A stretch of DNA of 48,666 nucleotides, taken from NCBI GenBank assembly GCA_023128035.1, contig JAGMES010000019.1:1-48666 (forward strand), written 5' to 3'. Positions within the stretch are counted from its first letter, which is position 1; each line of letters begins with the position of its first letter. The position numbers were made by a program, and so were the translations under genes. This DNA is from Halanaerobiales bacterium (GTDB lineage: Bacteria > Bacillota_F > Halanaerobiia > DY22613). Of the stretch, positions 25,994-33,868 are shown piece by piece. The notes under the pieces are model-generated. The model made no database searches. It was not told the DNA's origin and saw only the letters and a list, made by a program, of their open reading frames with translations.

Positions 25994-26876
25994 AAGAAAC
26001 ATTCCTCCCTAACAGCTTCCAGTTAATCAAGGTAAAAATTACTGTAACTATAAATAAGAACATAGACATAGCAGAAGCATATCCCATTCTTAAATCGGTA
26101 AAGCCCCGTTCAAAAATATAATATACAAGTACAAGACTCTTATCTACAGGCCCACCCTGGGTCATAATATTAACCTGAGAAAAGACCATAAAAGCCCCCA
26201 TCGTTGTTGTAATCACAATAAAAAGAGTAGTGGGTTTTAACAATGGTAAGGTTATATACCAGAAAGACTTCCATTTCCCAGCCCCATCAATTTGAGCCGC
26301 TTCATAATAGCTTCGCGGAATACCCTGCAAAGCAGCCAGATAAATTATCATCTTACTCCCGACAGCTAACCAGACCCCGATAATAATAAGAGCCCACATA
26401 ACCGTATTAGGATTACCTAACCAATTTACTCTATTGAAACCCAGTAACCCTATTAACGAGTTCATAACTCCAATTCGAGGATGATATATCCACATCCAGA
26501 TTACCGAAGCAACGGCAATAGGTGTAACCACAGGTAGATAAAATAATGTCCTGAAAAATACTATACCTTTTATTTTAGTATTTAACAAAAGTGCAAGAAG
26601 CAAAGAAAATACTACTATACCAGGAATGATTCCCAGGGAATAAATTGCTGTATTTTTAACAGCTGTCCAGAAACGTTCATCATGTATCATAGTTATATAG
26701 TTTTGCAGACCAACAAATTTAGCTTTAGGCGAAATAATACTCCACTTATGAAAACTTAACCAGATTCCCACTACTGCAGGAATAAAGGTAACCATCATAT
26801 AGAAAAGGAAACCTGGTGCAATAAAAATGTATGGTGCTAAAACTCTCTGCCATTTATTATATTTTTTCCGCCACAC
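25986..26876 (-). CDS. CUT1 ABC transporter permease (MalF/UgpA type)
   Basis: 296 residues, six helices; coupling loop YEAAQIDGAGKWKSFWYITLPLL, FYLPVVTPIAVASVIWMWIYHPRIG and MTQGGPVDKS are typical of UgpA-like permeases. Standard length. A hairpin (26899-26925) lies between it and the binding-protein gene. Substrate class: oligosaccharide, polyol or glycerol-phosphate-like compound; not resolvable from the permease. Confidence 0.92.
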   Translation of the reverse strand: MWRKKYNKWQRVLAPYIFIAPGFLFYMMVTFIPAVVGIWLSFHKWSIISPKAKFVGLQNYITMIHDERFWTAVKNTAIYSLGIIPGIVVFSLLLALLLNTKIKGIVFFRTLFYLPVVTPIAVASVIWMWIYHPRIGVMNSLIGLLGFNRVNWLGNPNTVMWALIIIGVWLAVGSKMIIYLAALQGIPRSYYEAAQIDGAGKWKSFWYITLPLLKPTTLFIVITTTMGAFMVFSQVNIMTQGGPVDKSLVLVYYIFERGFTDLRMGYASAMSMFLFIVTVIFTLINWKLLGRNVSYE

Positions 26877-26898
26877 TCATTTTCAGCCTCCTTAATTT

Positions 26899-26925
26899 AT
26901 GGAGAAGGGTTTAACCCTTCTCCAT
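26899..26925 (-). terminator. Intercistronic hairpin after the binding-protein gene
   Basis: A perfect 12-bp stem, ATGGAGAAGGGT with ACCCTTCTCCAT, loop of 3, no clear U-run on the minus strand. It probably stabilises the binding-protein message and lowers permease expression, as in many sugar importers. Confidence 0.6.
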
Positions 26926-26933
26926 ATTAAAGT

Positions 26934-28175
26934 CTATTCTGCAGCTATAACTTCTCGATAGATCTTTTCAGATTCTTTTACCAACCAATCAAAGGCGGTT
27001 CTAGCATCCTGTCCCTCAATTGTTACCTTTTGAACTGCTTTTCGTACAGCGGTATCCATCTGAATCCATGCTTCAAAAGGATATGGAATTGCATTTTCAA
27101 GGGAATTAAGAGGTGCCTCTAATAAAGGTTCATTCTCTAATATAGTTTTATCACCTAAAAGAGCCTTTCTAGCAGGTAATTCACCGGTCTCCATTGCCCA
27201 CTTAAGCTGAGCTTCTTCAGAGGTAAGAAATGCTATCCATTTTGTAACAAGTTCCTTATTCTCTGTCCTCTTGCTCATAACATAGGCCCAATTGGTAACA
27301 ACATTAGTCTTTTTGCCCCCCTTTTCTAGAGCAGGTAATTCAGCAATACCGATCGAGAGATCCGGATGAGTGTTCCTAAAACTACCTAACATAGCTGGAT
27401 GGGCAACTACCATACCTAGTTCACCTTGTCTGAAGGCTGTCCAACGGGAACCGAAATCAAGATCCTCAACTCCATATTTAACTACCCAATCGGTAGTAAA
27501 TTTAAAAGCTTTATATGCTTCTTCATTATCGAAAAGCGCCTTTCCATCTTTCATAAATTCCGTTCCTGTTTGAGCAATAAATGCCCAGATAGCAGGACCA
27601 TAACTACCATGAGCAAGTCCCATTTTTGTAGTCATTCCACTTTCATCACGTTTATGTATTTTTTGTGCATAAGCAATTAATTCATCCCATGTCTCAGGAG
27701 CTTTAGTTAGATTCTCTTCTTTAAAGATTTCAGTGTTATAAAAGAGGACGATTGTTTGGATATCTGTTGGTAGAGCATAATACTTTCCATCTGCCTTAAA
27801 GTATTTAATAGTCCCAGGTATAAAATCTTTTTCAATCTGTTCATAAGATATTACATTTTCATTAAGAGATGCTATTACTTCCCATTTAACATATTTAGGT
27901 ACATCTGTTGAACGGATTTGGAAAATATCAGGTCCAGACCCAGCAGCTAATGAAGGAAGTAATTTAGTATAATAATCACCTAATGGAACTGACTGAATAT
28001 CAATCTCAACATCATACTGCTTTTCAAATTCCCTGGCAAACTGTTTTACCATTTCTAATCTCGCTGGAGAATGATGCTGCCAATGAACTATTTTTGTTTT
28101 GGCAAATACACTTAAAGAAAACAATGCCAGACTCAAAACCATAACCAACATAACAAAAAAAATCCTTCTTTTCAC
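26934..28175 (-). CDS. CUT1 ABC substrate-binding protein (UgpB-like)
   Basis: 413 residues; signal peptide 1-25 (LSLALFSLSVFAKT), no lipobox Cys at the cut site. The mature start IVHWQHHSPARLEMVKQFA and SLAAGSGPDIFQIR, YYALPTDIQTIVLFYN are typical of solute-binding family 1. It is the first gene of the long catabolic cluster. The combination with alkaline phosphatase and phosphodiesterases suggests a sugar, polyol or glycerophosphoryl ligand (inference). GGAGG lies 8 bases before ATG 28175. Confidence 0.92.
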   Translation of the reverse strand: MKRRIFFVMLVMVLSLALFSLSVFAKTKIVHWQHHSPARLEMVKQFAREFEKQYDVEIDIQSVPLGDYYTKLLPSLAAGSGPDIFQIRSTDVPKYVKWEVIASLNENVISYEQIEKDFIPGTIKYFKADGKYYALPTDIQTIVLFYNTEIFKEENLTKAPETWDELIAYAQKIHKRDESGMTTKMGLAHGSYGPAIWAFIAQTGTEFMKDGKALFDNEEAYKAFKFTTDWVVKYGVEDLDFGSRWTAFRQGELGMVVAHPAMLGSFRNTHPDLSIGIAELPALEKGGKKTNVVTNWAYVMSKRTENKELVTKWIAFLTSEEAQLKWAMETGELPARKALLGDKTILENEPLLEAPLNSLENAIPYPFEAWIQMDTAVRKAVQKVTIEGQDARTAFDWLVKESEKIYREVIAAE

Positions 28176-28208
28176 ATGAAAACCTCCTTAAATTTTTTGA
28201 AAAATTAT

Positions 28209-28229
28209 TTATTAAAATGACTTTAATAA
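28209..28229. promoter_or_regulatory. Palindromic operator candidate for the ROK repressor
   Basis: TTATTAAA-ATGAC-TTTAATAA, a perfect 8-bp inverted repeat, just downstream of the likely transcription start of the catabolic cluster. AT-rich palindromes of this kind are typical ROK operators; assignment to the cluster's own ROK protein is inference. Confidence 0.5.
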
Positions 28230-28240
28230 TTATCAATTTG

Positions 28241-28269
28241 ATTATAGCATTAATGAAGTTACATGTCAA
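28241..28269 (-). promoter_or_regulatory. Consensus sigma70-type promoter of the catabolic cluster
   Basis: On the minus strand TTGACA (28269-28264), a 17-base spacer and TATAAT (28246-28241): a perfect match. Predicted start near 28234, with a leader of about 60 bases to the binding-protein gene. Upstream DNA from 28270 to 28481 holds no gene that I can support. Confidence 0.85.
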
Positions 28270-28481
28270 TTTATATTTTTTATTATATAATGATATTGCT
28301 TCTTGTTGAAAAAGGTAATTATTTAACGTTAAATTTCCCTAAGACTTAGATACTAAACAATAAAAGTCGTTTAAAAATCTTTAGAAAATGAATTTAAAAT
28401 GTATATCAGAGTTATAGAATGTGAAAAATTGTATACATTTTTAAGTCACTTAACTTTTGTTATAATAAAAATACTTTATTT

Positions 28482-28530
28482 AAAAAAGAATAGAGATAAT
28501 TTCCTATTAGGGATTTTATCTCTATTCTTT
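28482..28530 (-). terminator. Terminator of the hydCBA operon
   Basis: A 15-bp stem (28485-28499 with 28516-28530; core GAATAGAGATAA) followed on the minus strand by TTTTTTA. It lies 40 bases after the hydA stop. Confidence 0.85.
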
Positions 28531-28569
28531 CCAGTTGAATTTAAACTTTCATCAATACATTTTAATTAC

Positions 28570-30282
28570 CTAAACACCCCGTGGTGTATAGTGTGTATGG
28601 AGCAATTTATGAGCAAGATGACTACCCGGTTCTCCCAAATATTCTGCATATAATTGTTTCACTTCTGGATTTTCATGAGATTTACGATACTCATGTGCTA
28701 GATCTGTTTTATAGATGGCTTCCATCCGTTTTTTTATTACATCCATATTAGTTGGGATAGGTTGACCTCCTCCTCCAATACAGCCACCTGGGCAGGCCAT
28801 TAGTTCGATAAAATGATATTTTTTACCATTTCGGATCATATCCATTAACCGTCTAACATTTGCTAAACCATGAGCTACGGCAACGTTCAGGTTCATCTCC
28901 CCAATTTGTACCTCTGCTTCTTTAATACCCTCAATACCTCTAACTGGGAGAAAATCCAATCCCGGTAATTCTTCACCTGTCAAAATTTCGTAAGCAGTTC
29001 TTAAGGCTGCCTCCATAACCCCACCGGTCGCTCCAAAGATGACAGCAGCTCCAGAGGATGAACCCATCAATTTATCATATTCTTCTTCCTCAAGATTAAC
29101 TATATCTATTCCCATCTCTTTAATCATCAAGACTAGTTCTCTGGTAGTCAGTACATAATCCACATCGTCATCCATTTCTGGTCTTCTAGCTTCGTATTTT
29201 TTCGCTGTACACGGCATAATAGAGACTACTACAATATCTTCTTTAGGGATATTATTTTTTTCTGCATAATATGATTTGACCATTGCTCCTAGCATCTGTT
29301 GAGGTGACTTACATGTTGAAACATTATCAAGAAGCTCTGGATAGAAATGTTCGATAAATTTAATCCAACCCGGACTACAGGAAGTTAAGAGAGGTAATTT
29401 ACCTCCACTCTTAATTCGGTTGATTAGTTCTGTACCTTCTTCCATAATAGTTAAATCAGCCGAAAAATTAGTATCAAATACTTTATCAAAACCCAACCTT
29501 TTTAAAGCATTTACCATCTGCCCGGTAATAACAGTCCCTGGTGGCAGGCCAAAAGATTCAGCCAATGCAACTCTGACAGCAGGCGCAGTCTGAACAACTA
29601 CATGTTTGGTAGGATCGTGGATAGCATCCCAGACTGACTCATAATGATATACTTCATGAAGAGCACCAGTTGGACAGGCGAGAATACATTGACCACAATT
29701 AACACATTCTAGATTACCCATTCCCTTATTTTTAAAGGTTGTGATAATGGTATCTGGCCCTCTGTTTGCTTTAGTAAAAATGCCAATACCCTGAACCTCT
29801 TCACATTTCCTCACACAACGACCACAAGAGATACATTTGTTAGGCTCCCTAACGATAGAATAGCTAGATCTATCTTCTTCTAAACCTTTGTCAAGAGCTT
29901 TTAAGCGAATTTCTCTAACTCCTAACTCATTAGCCAAGCTTCGTAGCTCACAGTTATCTCCACGAGAACAAGTCAAACAGTTCAATCTACAGTCAAGATC
30001 ATGGGAAGCGATCATTAATTCAAAGATGGTTTTCCGAGCCTCTTTAACTTTTGGGGTATGGGTTCTAACAACCATCCCCTCTCTAACTTCTACAGCACAT
30101 GACGGCTGTAAGAGTCTTTCATTCTCCACTTCCACCACACAAAGCCTGCATCCACCATAAATTGATAACTCTTCTGAATAACATAAGGTAGGTATTTTGA
30201 TATGAGCCATTTGGGCAGCCTTTAAAATGGTAGTTCCTTCGGGAACCTGTAGTTTCTGACCATCAATTGTAATATTTATCAT
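28570..30282 (-). CDS. hydA: [FeFe]-hydrogenase catalytic subunit HydA
   Basis: 570 residues from ATG 30282 (MINITIDGQK, the usual HydA start). Domains: [2Fe-2S] with C34, C45, C48, C62; His-Cys3 site H94 to C111; two [4Fe-4S] (C150/153/156/160 and C193/196/199/203); H-cluster with TSCSPGW (301-306 region), MPCTAKKYE (C358) and MACPGGCIGGGG (C497, C501). Reduces protons to H2 with electrons from NADH and/or ferredoxin passed on by HydB and HydC. The L1 motif has Ser where many enzymes have a second Cys. A TnpB element separates it from hydB; its ribosome site (AAGGGGG at the end of hydB) is now 1.5 kb away, and only a GGAGG 19 bases upstream inside the element remains. Confidence 0.95.
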   Translation of the reverse strand: MINITIDGQKLQVPEGTTILKAAQMAHIKIPTLCYSEELSIYGGCRLCVVEVENERLLQPSCAVEVREGMVVRTHTPKVKEARKTIFELMIASHDLDCRLNCLTCSRGDNCELRSLANELGVREIRLKALDKGLEEDRSSYSIVREPNKCISCGRCVRKCEEVQGIGIFTKANRGPDTIITTFKNKGMGNLECVNCGQCILACPTGALHEVYHYESVWDAIHDPTKHVVVQTAPAVRVALAESFGLPPGTVITGQMVNALKRLGFDKVFDTNFSADLTIMEEGTELINRIKSGGKLPLLTSCSPGWIKFIEHFYPELLDNVSTCKSPQQMLGAMVKSYYAEKNNIPKEDIVVVSIMPCTAKKYEARRPEMDDDVDYVLTTRELVLMIKEMGIDIVNLEEEEYDKLMGSSSGAAVIFGATGGVMEAALRTAYEILTGEELPGLDFLPVRGIEGIKEAEVQIGEMNLNVAVAHGLANVRRLMDMIRNGKKYHFIELMACPGGCIGGGGQPIPTNMDVIKKRMEAIYKTDLAHEYRKSHENPEVKQLYAEYLGEPGSHLAHKLLHTHYTPRGV

Positions 30283-30364
30283 CAATTCGGTCGCCTGGAA
30301 ACCTCCGACTTCTAGTCGAGGGAGGAAAGGCGACGGTTCACCTACCTTTCTTAGAAAAAATTTC

Positions 30365-30412
30365 TTGATAAATACACACTTTACATGTATAATATATGTA
30401 GGAGGTGTGTAT
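30365..30412 (+). promoter_or_regulatory. Element promoter with a nested palindrome (likely RHH operator)
   Basis: TTGATA (30365-30370), 17-base spacer, TATAAT (30388-30393). An outer inverted repeat, ATACACAC (30372-30379) with GTGTGTAT (30405-30412), and an inner one, TACAT (30382-30386) with ATGTA (30396-30400), are centred on the -10 box and cover the ribosome site. This fits autorepression by the ribbon-helix-helix protein. Confidence 0.65.
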
Positions 30413-30414
30413 AA

Positions 30415-30549
30415 ATGAAACGTGTTCAAATACATTTACCAGAAACACTTATAGAATTGCTTGATAAAGATGGTAAAACAAAAGGTATCTCTCGTGCTGA
30501 AATGATTCGGCGTATTTTAGATGCTTATTACGAAAAGAGAGGTGAGTAA
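30415..30549 (+). CDS. Small ribbon-helix-helix (CopG/Arc-like) DNA-binding protein
   Basis: 44 residues: MKRVQIHLPETLIELLDK, then KGISRAEMIRRILDAYYEKR. This is a classic beta strand followed by two helices of the RHH fold; such proteins bind palindromes as dimers. AGGAGG lies 7 bases before ATG 30415. It is directly followed by tnpB with no gap, so both are one transcript. A role as repressor of tnpB expression is inferred from the nested palindrome at its promoter. Confidence 0.8.
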   Translation: MKRVQIHLPETLIELLDKDGKTKGISRAEMIRRILDAYYEKRGE

Positions 30550-30550
30550 A

Positions 30551-31636
30551 TTGCACATTGCCCTTCACCACATAGAGTTGTATAAACCATCAAGAACTAA
30601 ACAAGAAAAATTACATCTTCTTCAAATAAACTGGAACAAAGGTATCAGATCAGGCCTTAAGATTATCAAACATCGGGGTTTTACCTCGTACACTAAGAGC
30701 CACAAACAAGTATATAGAGTGCTGCGTAATAACTTTGATCTGCCTTCTCAGGTTGCAGTTGAATGTAACCGCAAGGCAATTGAAATCGTCAAAGTAAATG
30801 ATATTTCTCAGTTTCAAAGTAACGTACCAGTCAGGCTAGTTATCGATAAGTCTTTTTACATTATTGAAAAAGAAGGACGTTATATTGCTAAAATAATGAC
30901 TCCAGCAGGTAATATTTTCTGCCCTCTTGCCTTTGGTAATTACCAGCGTAAATATCTAACTGATAAAAGCTATTGCATCAAAACTGCTGAGTTATATCAG
31001 TCTAAAGGCGAATGGTATCTTAATTTAGTTCTTAAATATCAACAAGAGGAGAAGACTCCCGAAACTGTTCTAGGTATTGATTTAGGAATAGTCAATATTG
31101 CTACTATTTCTGTGCTTGACAAGAATAAAACTCTTTTACATACTGAAATGTTTTCAGGTCGTGAACTTCGATTCAAACGCCTTCGCTATCGTCAAAAACG
31201 ACGATTGAAAAGTAAGAAGGCTGGGAGTAGAAAAGTATCCTCTATCAAAGAAGATAGGATCTGTATAGAAGTTAACTTCCATATTGCAAATAAAATCATT
31301 GAAGTTGCTAAGGTACATAAATCTCTAATTATTTTAGAAGACTTGAAACATATCAGAAAGAATGTAACTGTTGATAAAGCCAAACTTTCAAACTATGAGA
31401 AAAATTCTTGGGCTTACTATCAACTTAAAGAGTTTGTCAAGCATAAAGCAAGTCTAGAAGGTATTCAAGTAATCGAGATTAACCCATATAATACTTCAAA
31501 AATCTGTTCAATATGTGGTAAAAAGGGTCAAAGAATCACTCAAAATCTTTTTAATTGTCCTAACGGACATAGGCACAACGCTGATAAAAATGCAAGTATC
31601 AACATAGCTGCAAAAGGATTGCAGCATGTAGGGTAA
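30551..31636 (+). CDS. tnpB: TnpB RNA-guided nuclease (IS605 OrfB family)
   Basis: 361 residues from TTG 30551, chosen because GAGGTGA ends 5 bases upstream, overlapping the RHH gene's stop; a GTG at 30542 is an alternative. RuvC catalytic residues are all present: D177 (VLGIDLGIVNIATIS), E263 (IILEDLKHIR) and D345 (NADKNASINI). The zinc finger is C319, C322, C336 and H340 (CPNGH instead of the usual CxxC). It therefore looks active. TnpB with an omega-RNA from the element's right end cuts DNA next to a short motif and promotes element retention. Confidence 0.92.
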   Translation: MHIALHHIELYKPSRTKQEKLHLLQINWNKGIRSGLKIIKHRGFTSYTKSHKQVYRVLRNNFDLPSQVAVECNRKAIEIVKVNDISQFQSNVPVRLVIDKSFYIIEKEGRYIAKIMTPAGNIFCPLAFGNYQRKYLTDKSYCIKTAELYQSKGEWYLNLVLKYQQEEKTPETVLGIDLGIVNIATISVLDKNKTLLHTEMFSGRELRFKRLRYRQKRRLKSKKAGSRKVSSIKEDRICIEVNFHIANKIIEVAKVHKSLIILEDLKHIRKNVTVDKAKLSNYEKNSWAYYQLKEFVKHKASLEGIQVIEINPYNTSKICSICGKKGQRITQNLFNCPNGHRHNADKNASINIAAKGLQHVG

Positions 31637-31824
31637 CCTACAGCCCCAACGATTTTAATCGTTGGGATAGGCTGAAAAAGCTTCACTAGTCAACCAGCCT
31701 GCTTTCTTTCCCGTTCTCCGAATCACCAATATGTAGGTTCGGGAAGGTGCAAATCCTTGAAGTTAGATCTCACTGAGTGTGGTCGTACACTTCAAGCTTC
31801 CGACTTTAGTCGGGAGAAGTTGAC
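31637..31824 (+). ncRNA. Probable omega-RNA (reRNA) region at the element's right end
   Basis: Structured DNA follows tnpB: CAGCC-CCAACGATT with AATCGTTGG...GGCTG (31641-31674), CTTGAAGT with ACTTCAAG (31756-31796), and the terminal CGACTTTAGTCG hairpin. In TnpB systems this scaffold is followed by the guide; here the guide would be the hydB 3' end and stop (from 31825). The 5' end of the RNA probably lies inside tnpB. Confidence 0.55.
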
Positions 31825-31829
31825 TCTGT

Positions 31830-33047
31830 TTACCCCCTTACCAATAACTCTTCTTCATATTTTTCTAATATTGAACAGATAAAGCATAAAGATGTCTGGC
31901 CCAAACCACAACGAGCAACCAAATACATGTTTTTACCTAGATCTTTAATCAGTTGAATCTCTTCAGCAGTAAAACCACCTTTTTTAGCTGCATCCTTCAA
32001 CATATGATAGACCTGCTTATTTCCTTCACGACATGGAAAACAGGTTCCACAAGTCTCATCCATAAAAAATATAGAAACATTTATCAATAAATCTAATAAT
32101 TCATGCCCTTCAGAAACCACGATTATCGCACCAGAGCCCAACCCACTGCCATTTTCAGCTATATCTTCATAGGTATAAGGGATATCCAATTGCTCTTCTG
32201 CTAAGATAGCTGTTGATACTCCTCCAGGGATGATAAATTTAAGTTTCCCATTGACTCCTTTTCCAAATTCATCAATAATCTCTCTAAGAGTCATCTTCCC
32301 AAATTCAACTTCATAAACTCCAGGTTCTTTTACATCTCCACTTAGGCAAACTAACTTGGTTCCTTTACTCTTCTCAGTTCCCATACTTGCATATTTATTT
32401 CCACCTTTTGATAAAATTTCTGCCGCTGCTGTTAGTGTCTCAACGTTATTAACCACAGATGGTTTATCAAATAGACCCTTCTGAATGGGATAAGGGGGAG
32501 TCATTCTAGATATGCCTCTCTTACCTTCAATCGAGTTGATTAATGAGGTCTCATCCCCACAGACATATGCTCCTCCACCTTTAACCAACTGGATGTCAAA
32601 ATTAAAATTACTTCCTAAAATCTTCTCCCCCAAAATATTTTCTTCTTTGGCCAAGTGAATAGCATCCATAAAAATATTAATGGCTTTTGCATATTCACCT
32701 CGAATATAGATATAACCTTTTTTGGCTCCGATTGCATATCCCGCTATAATGATTCCTTCCAGAACCTGAAGTGGAGTATTTTCCAATAAGAAACGATCTT
32801 TAAAGGTTCCAGGCTCTCCCTCATCTGCGTTACAGATGATATATTTCTCATCACCAGGCTCTTTAAGAGCCAATTCCCACTTTAAACCTGTAGGGAAACC
32901 TGCACCACCACGTCCCTTAAGACCAGATGTTTTAACCTCCGCTATGACATCTTCCTTATCCATCTGTAAAACTTTTCGCAAGATAGGAAAATCATAGTGA
33001 GTAATATCCGCAGTAACTTTACTTTTCAAAAATAGGGTTTCAGCCAT
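31830..33047 (-). CDS. hydB: Hydrogenase FMN/NADH-binding subunit HydB (NuoF-like, short form)
   Basis: 405 residues. NuoF core: GLKGRGGAGFPTGLKWE (FMN/NADH loop), CNADEGEPGTFKDR, VKGGGAYVCGDETSL and the [4Fe-4S] ligands in ETCGTCFPCREG plus a distal Cys (TSLCFIC). It lacks the N-terminal thioredoxin-like [2Fe-2S] and C-terminal 2[4Fe-4S] domains present in long bifurcating HydB (Thermotoga type). Passes electrons between NADH and HydA. Its last codons, GTA AGG GGG TAA, hold a ribosome site that would have served hydA before the IS insertion. Confidence 0.94.
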   Translation of the reverse strand: MAETLFLKSKVTADITHYDFPILRKVLQMDKEDVIAEVKTSGLKGRGGAGFPTGLKWELALKEPGDEKYIICNADEGEPGTFKDRFLLENTPLQVLEGIIIAGYAIGAKKGYIYIRGEYAKAINIFMDAIHLAKEENILGEKILGSNFNFDIQLVKGGGAYVCGDETSLINSIEGKRGISRMTPPYPIQKGLFDKPSVVNNVETLTAAAEILSKGGNKYASMGTEKSKGTKLVCLSGDVKEPGVYEVEFGKMTLREIIDEFGKGVNGKLKFIIPGGVSTAILAEEQLDIPYTYEDIAENGSGLGSGAIIVVSEGHELLDLLINVSIFFMDETCGTCFPCREGNKQVYHMLKDAAKKGGFTAEEIQLIKDLGKNMYLVARCGLGQTSLCFICSILEKYEEELLVRG

Positions 33048-33060
33048 TATCTCAACCTCC

Positions 33061-33471
33061 TTACAAACATTCCTTCAATATTTTTAACGCTGCTGTTTTA
33101 CCTACATGGGTGTAGATCTTATCGTTGACCATCATCACTGGACCTTCACCACAATGACCGAGACATTCTACTACTTCCAAAGTAAATCTCTTATCCTCAG
33201 TGGTTTGACCACTCTCTACACCTAGATAATCTTTAATAGCTTCCACCATGTCTCCAGAACGATTCAAATGACAGGAAATACTGTTACAGACTCGAATAAT
33301 ATACTTTCCCGTAGGTTCTGTGTGGAACATAGAATAAAAACTAATAACTCCATAGACTTTAGTTTTGGTCATCCCATACTCTTCAGCTAATTTCTCAATC
33401 TCACTTTCGGGAATATACCCATAAGTCATCTGAACGTTGTGCAATTTCTCCATTAACCGACCATCATTCAT
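33061..33471 (-). CDS. hydC: Hydrogenase [2Fe-2S] subunit HydC (NuoE-like)
   Basis: 136 residues, thioredoxin-like [2Fe-2S] ferredoxin with ligands C62, C67 (CNSISC) and C103, C107 (CLGHC), preceded by the helical NuoE head (KVYGVISFYSMF). It is the first gene of hydCBA, 13 bases before hydB. AAGGGGG lies 8 bases before ATG 33471. Transcribed from the sigma54-type promoter about 100 bases upstream. Confidence 0.94.
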   Translation of the reverse strand: MNDGRLMEKLHNVQMTYGYIPESEIEKLAEEYGMTKTKVYGVISFYSMFHTEPTGKYIIRVCNSISCHLNRSGDMVEAIKDYLGVESGQTTEDKRFTLEVVECLGHCGEGPVMMVNDKIYTHVGKTAALKILKECL

Positions 33472-33582
33472 TTGTAAGCCCCCTTTGAAATGTTGGTAAT
33501 GTATTTATCTGGTAATCGTAAAACTTCTATATATAAGCTAGATGTTTTATTTGATCTCATTTATCTTTTCATCTTAATTTAA

Positions 33583-33599
33583 TTGCAAATAACGTGCCA
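33583..33599 (-). promoter_or_regulatory. Sigma54 (-24/-12) promoter of hydCBA
   Basis: On the minus strand TGGCACG-TTAT-TTGCAA, a full match to the RpoN consensus TGGCACG-N4-TTGCW. Predicted start near 33571, about 100 bases before hydC. The neighbouring gene upstream encodes a sigma54 activator, so promoter and activator fit together. Confidence 0.9.
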
Positions 33600-33668
33600 A
33601 CTTCAGTTAATGGAAAAAAACTTTTTTTAGAAATCTCTCTGACCCCCTGTCATTACTAACCTTTCAAT

Positions 33669-33695
33669 AAAAAAATCTCTCATAAAGAGAGATTT
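33669..33695 (-). terminator. Terminator of the regulator gene
   Basis: AAATCTCTC pairs with GAGAGATTT around a 5-base loop; on the minus strand it ends in TTTTTTT. It separates the regulator transcript from hydCBA. Confidence 0.85.
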
Positions 33696-33729
33696 ATAGA
33701 CCAAACACGATAAGTTAATATTTAGTTAT

Positions 33730-33747
33730 TAATGCATTCTGGCATTA
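33730..33747. promoter_or_regulatory. Upstream activator site 1 (TAATGC-N6-GCATTA)
   Basis: A perfect 6-bp inverted repeat with a 6-base spacer, centred about 168 bp upstream of the predicted hydC start, a usual distance for sigma54 enhancers. Same spacing as TyrR boxes, matching the TyrR-like HTH of the adjacent regulator. Confidence 0.65.
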
Positions 33748-33868
33748 GAAAGTTATTTTTCTCTTATAGTAATTCAAATTTCTTAGCTGATATATGCCTG
33801 CCATCAAACCATGTCTCCACCCAATCTACGAAAATTGAGAAACCCCTTAATGCATAAATACATCACAT

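Larger units (their letters stand above)
30284..31824 (+). mobile_element. IS200/IS605-superfamily (IS1341-like) element carrying RHH and tnpB genes
   Basis: Left end: long imperfect palindrome TCGCCT...AGGCGA with CTCCGACT/AGTCGAGG inside (about 30290-30333). Right end: CTTCCGACT-TT-AGTCGGGAG hairpin followed by GAAGTTGAC at 31824. There is no TnpA transposase, so movement would need one in trans. It lies antisense within the hydCBA operon, starting 2-12 bases before the hydA ATG and ending 5 bases before the hydB stop codon; the exact left boundary is uncertain. Confidence 0.8.

Noticed and set aside
28399..28653. Plus-strand open frame before hydA's end
   Set aside because: It runs antisense over the hydCBA terminator and the hydA end, without ribosome site or family features.
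30283..30435. A 51-residue N-terminal extension of HydA in the open frame
   Set aside because: It reads across the left end of the IS element; the family start MINITIDGQ is at 30282.
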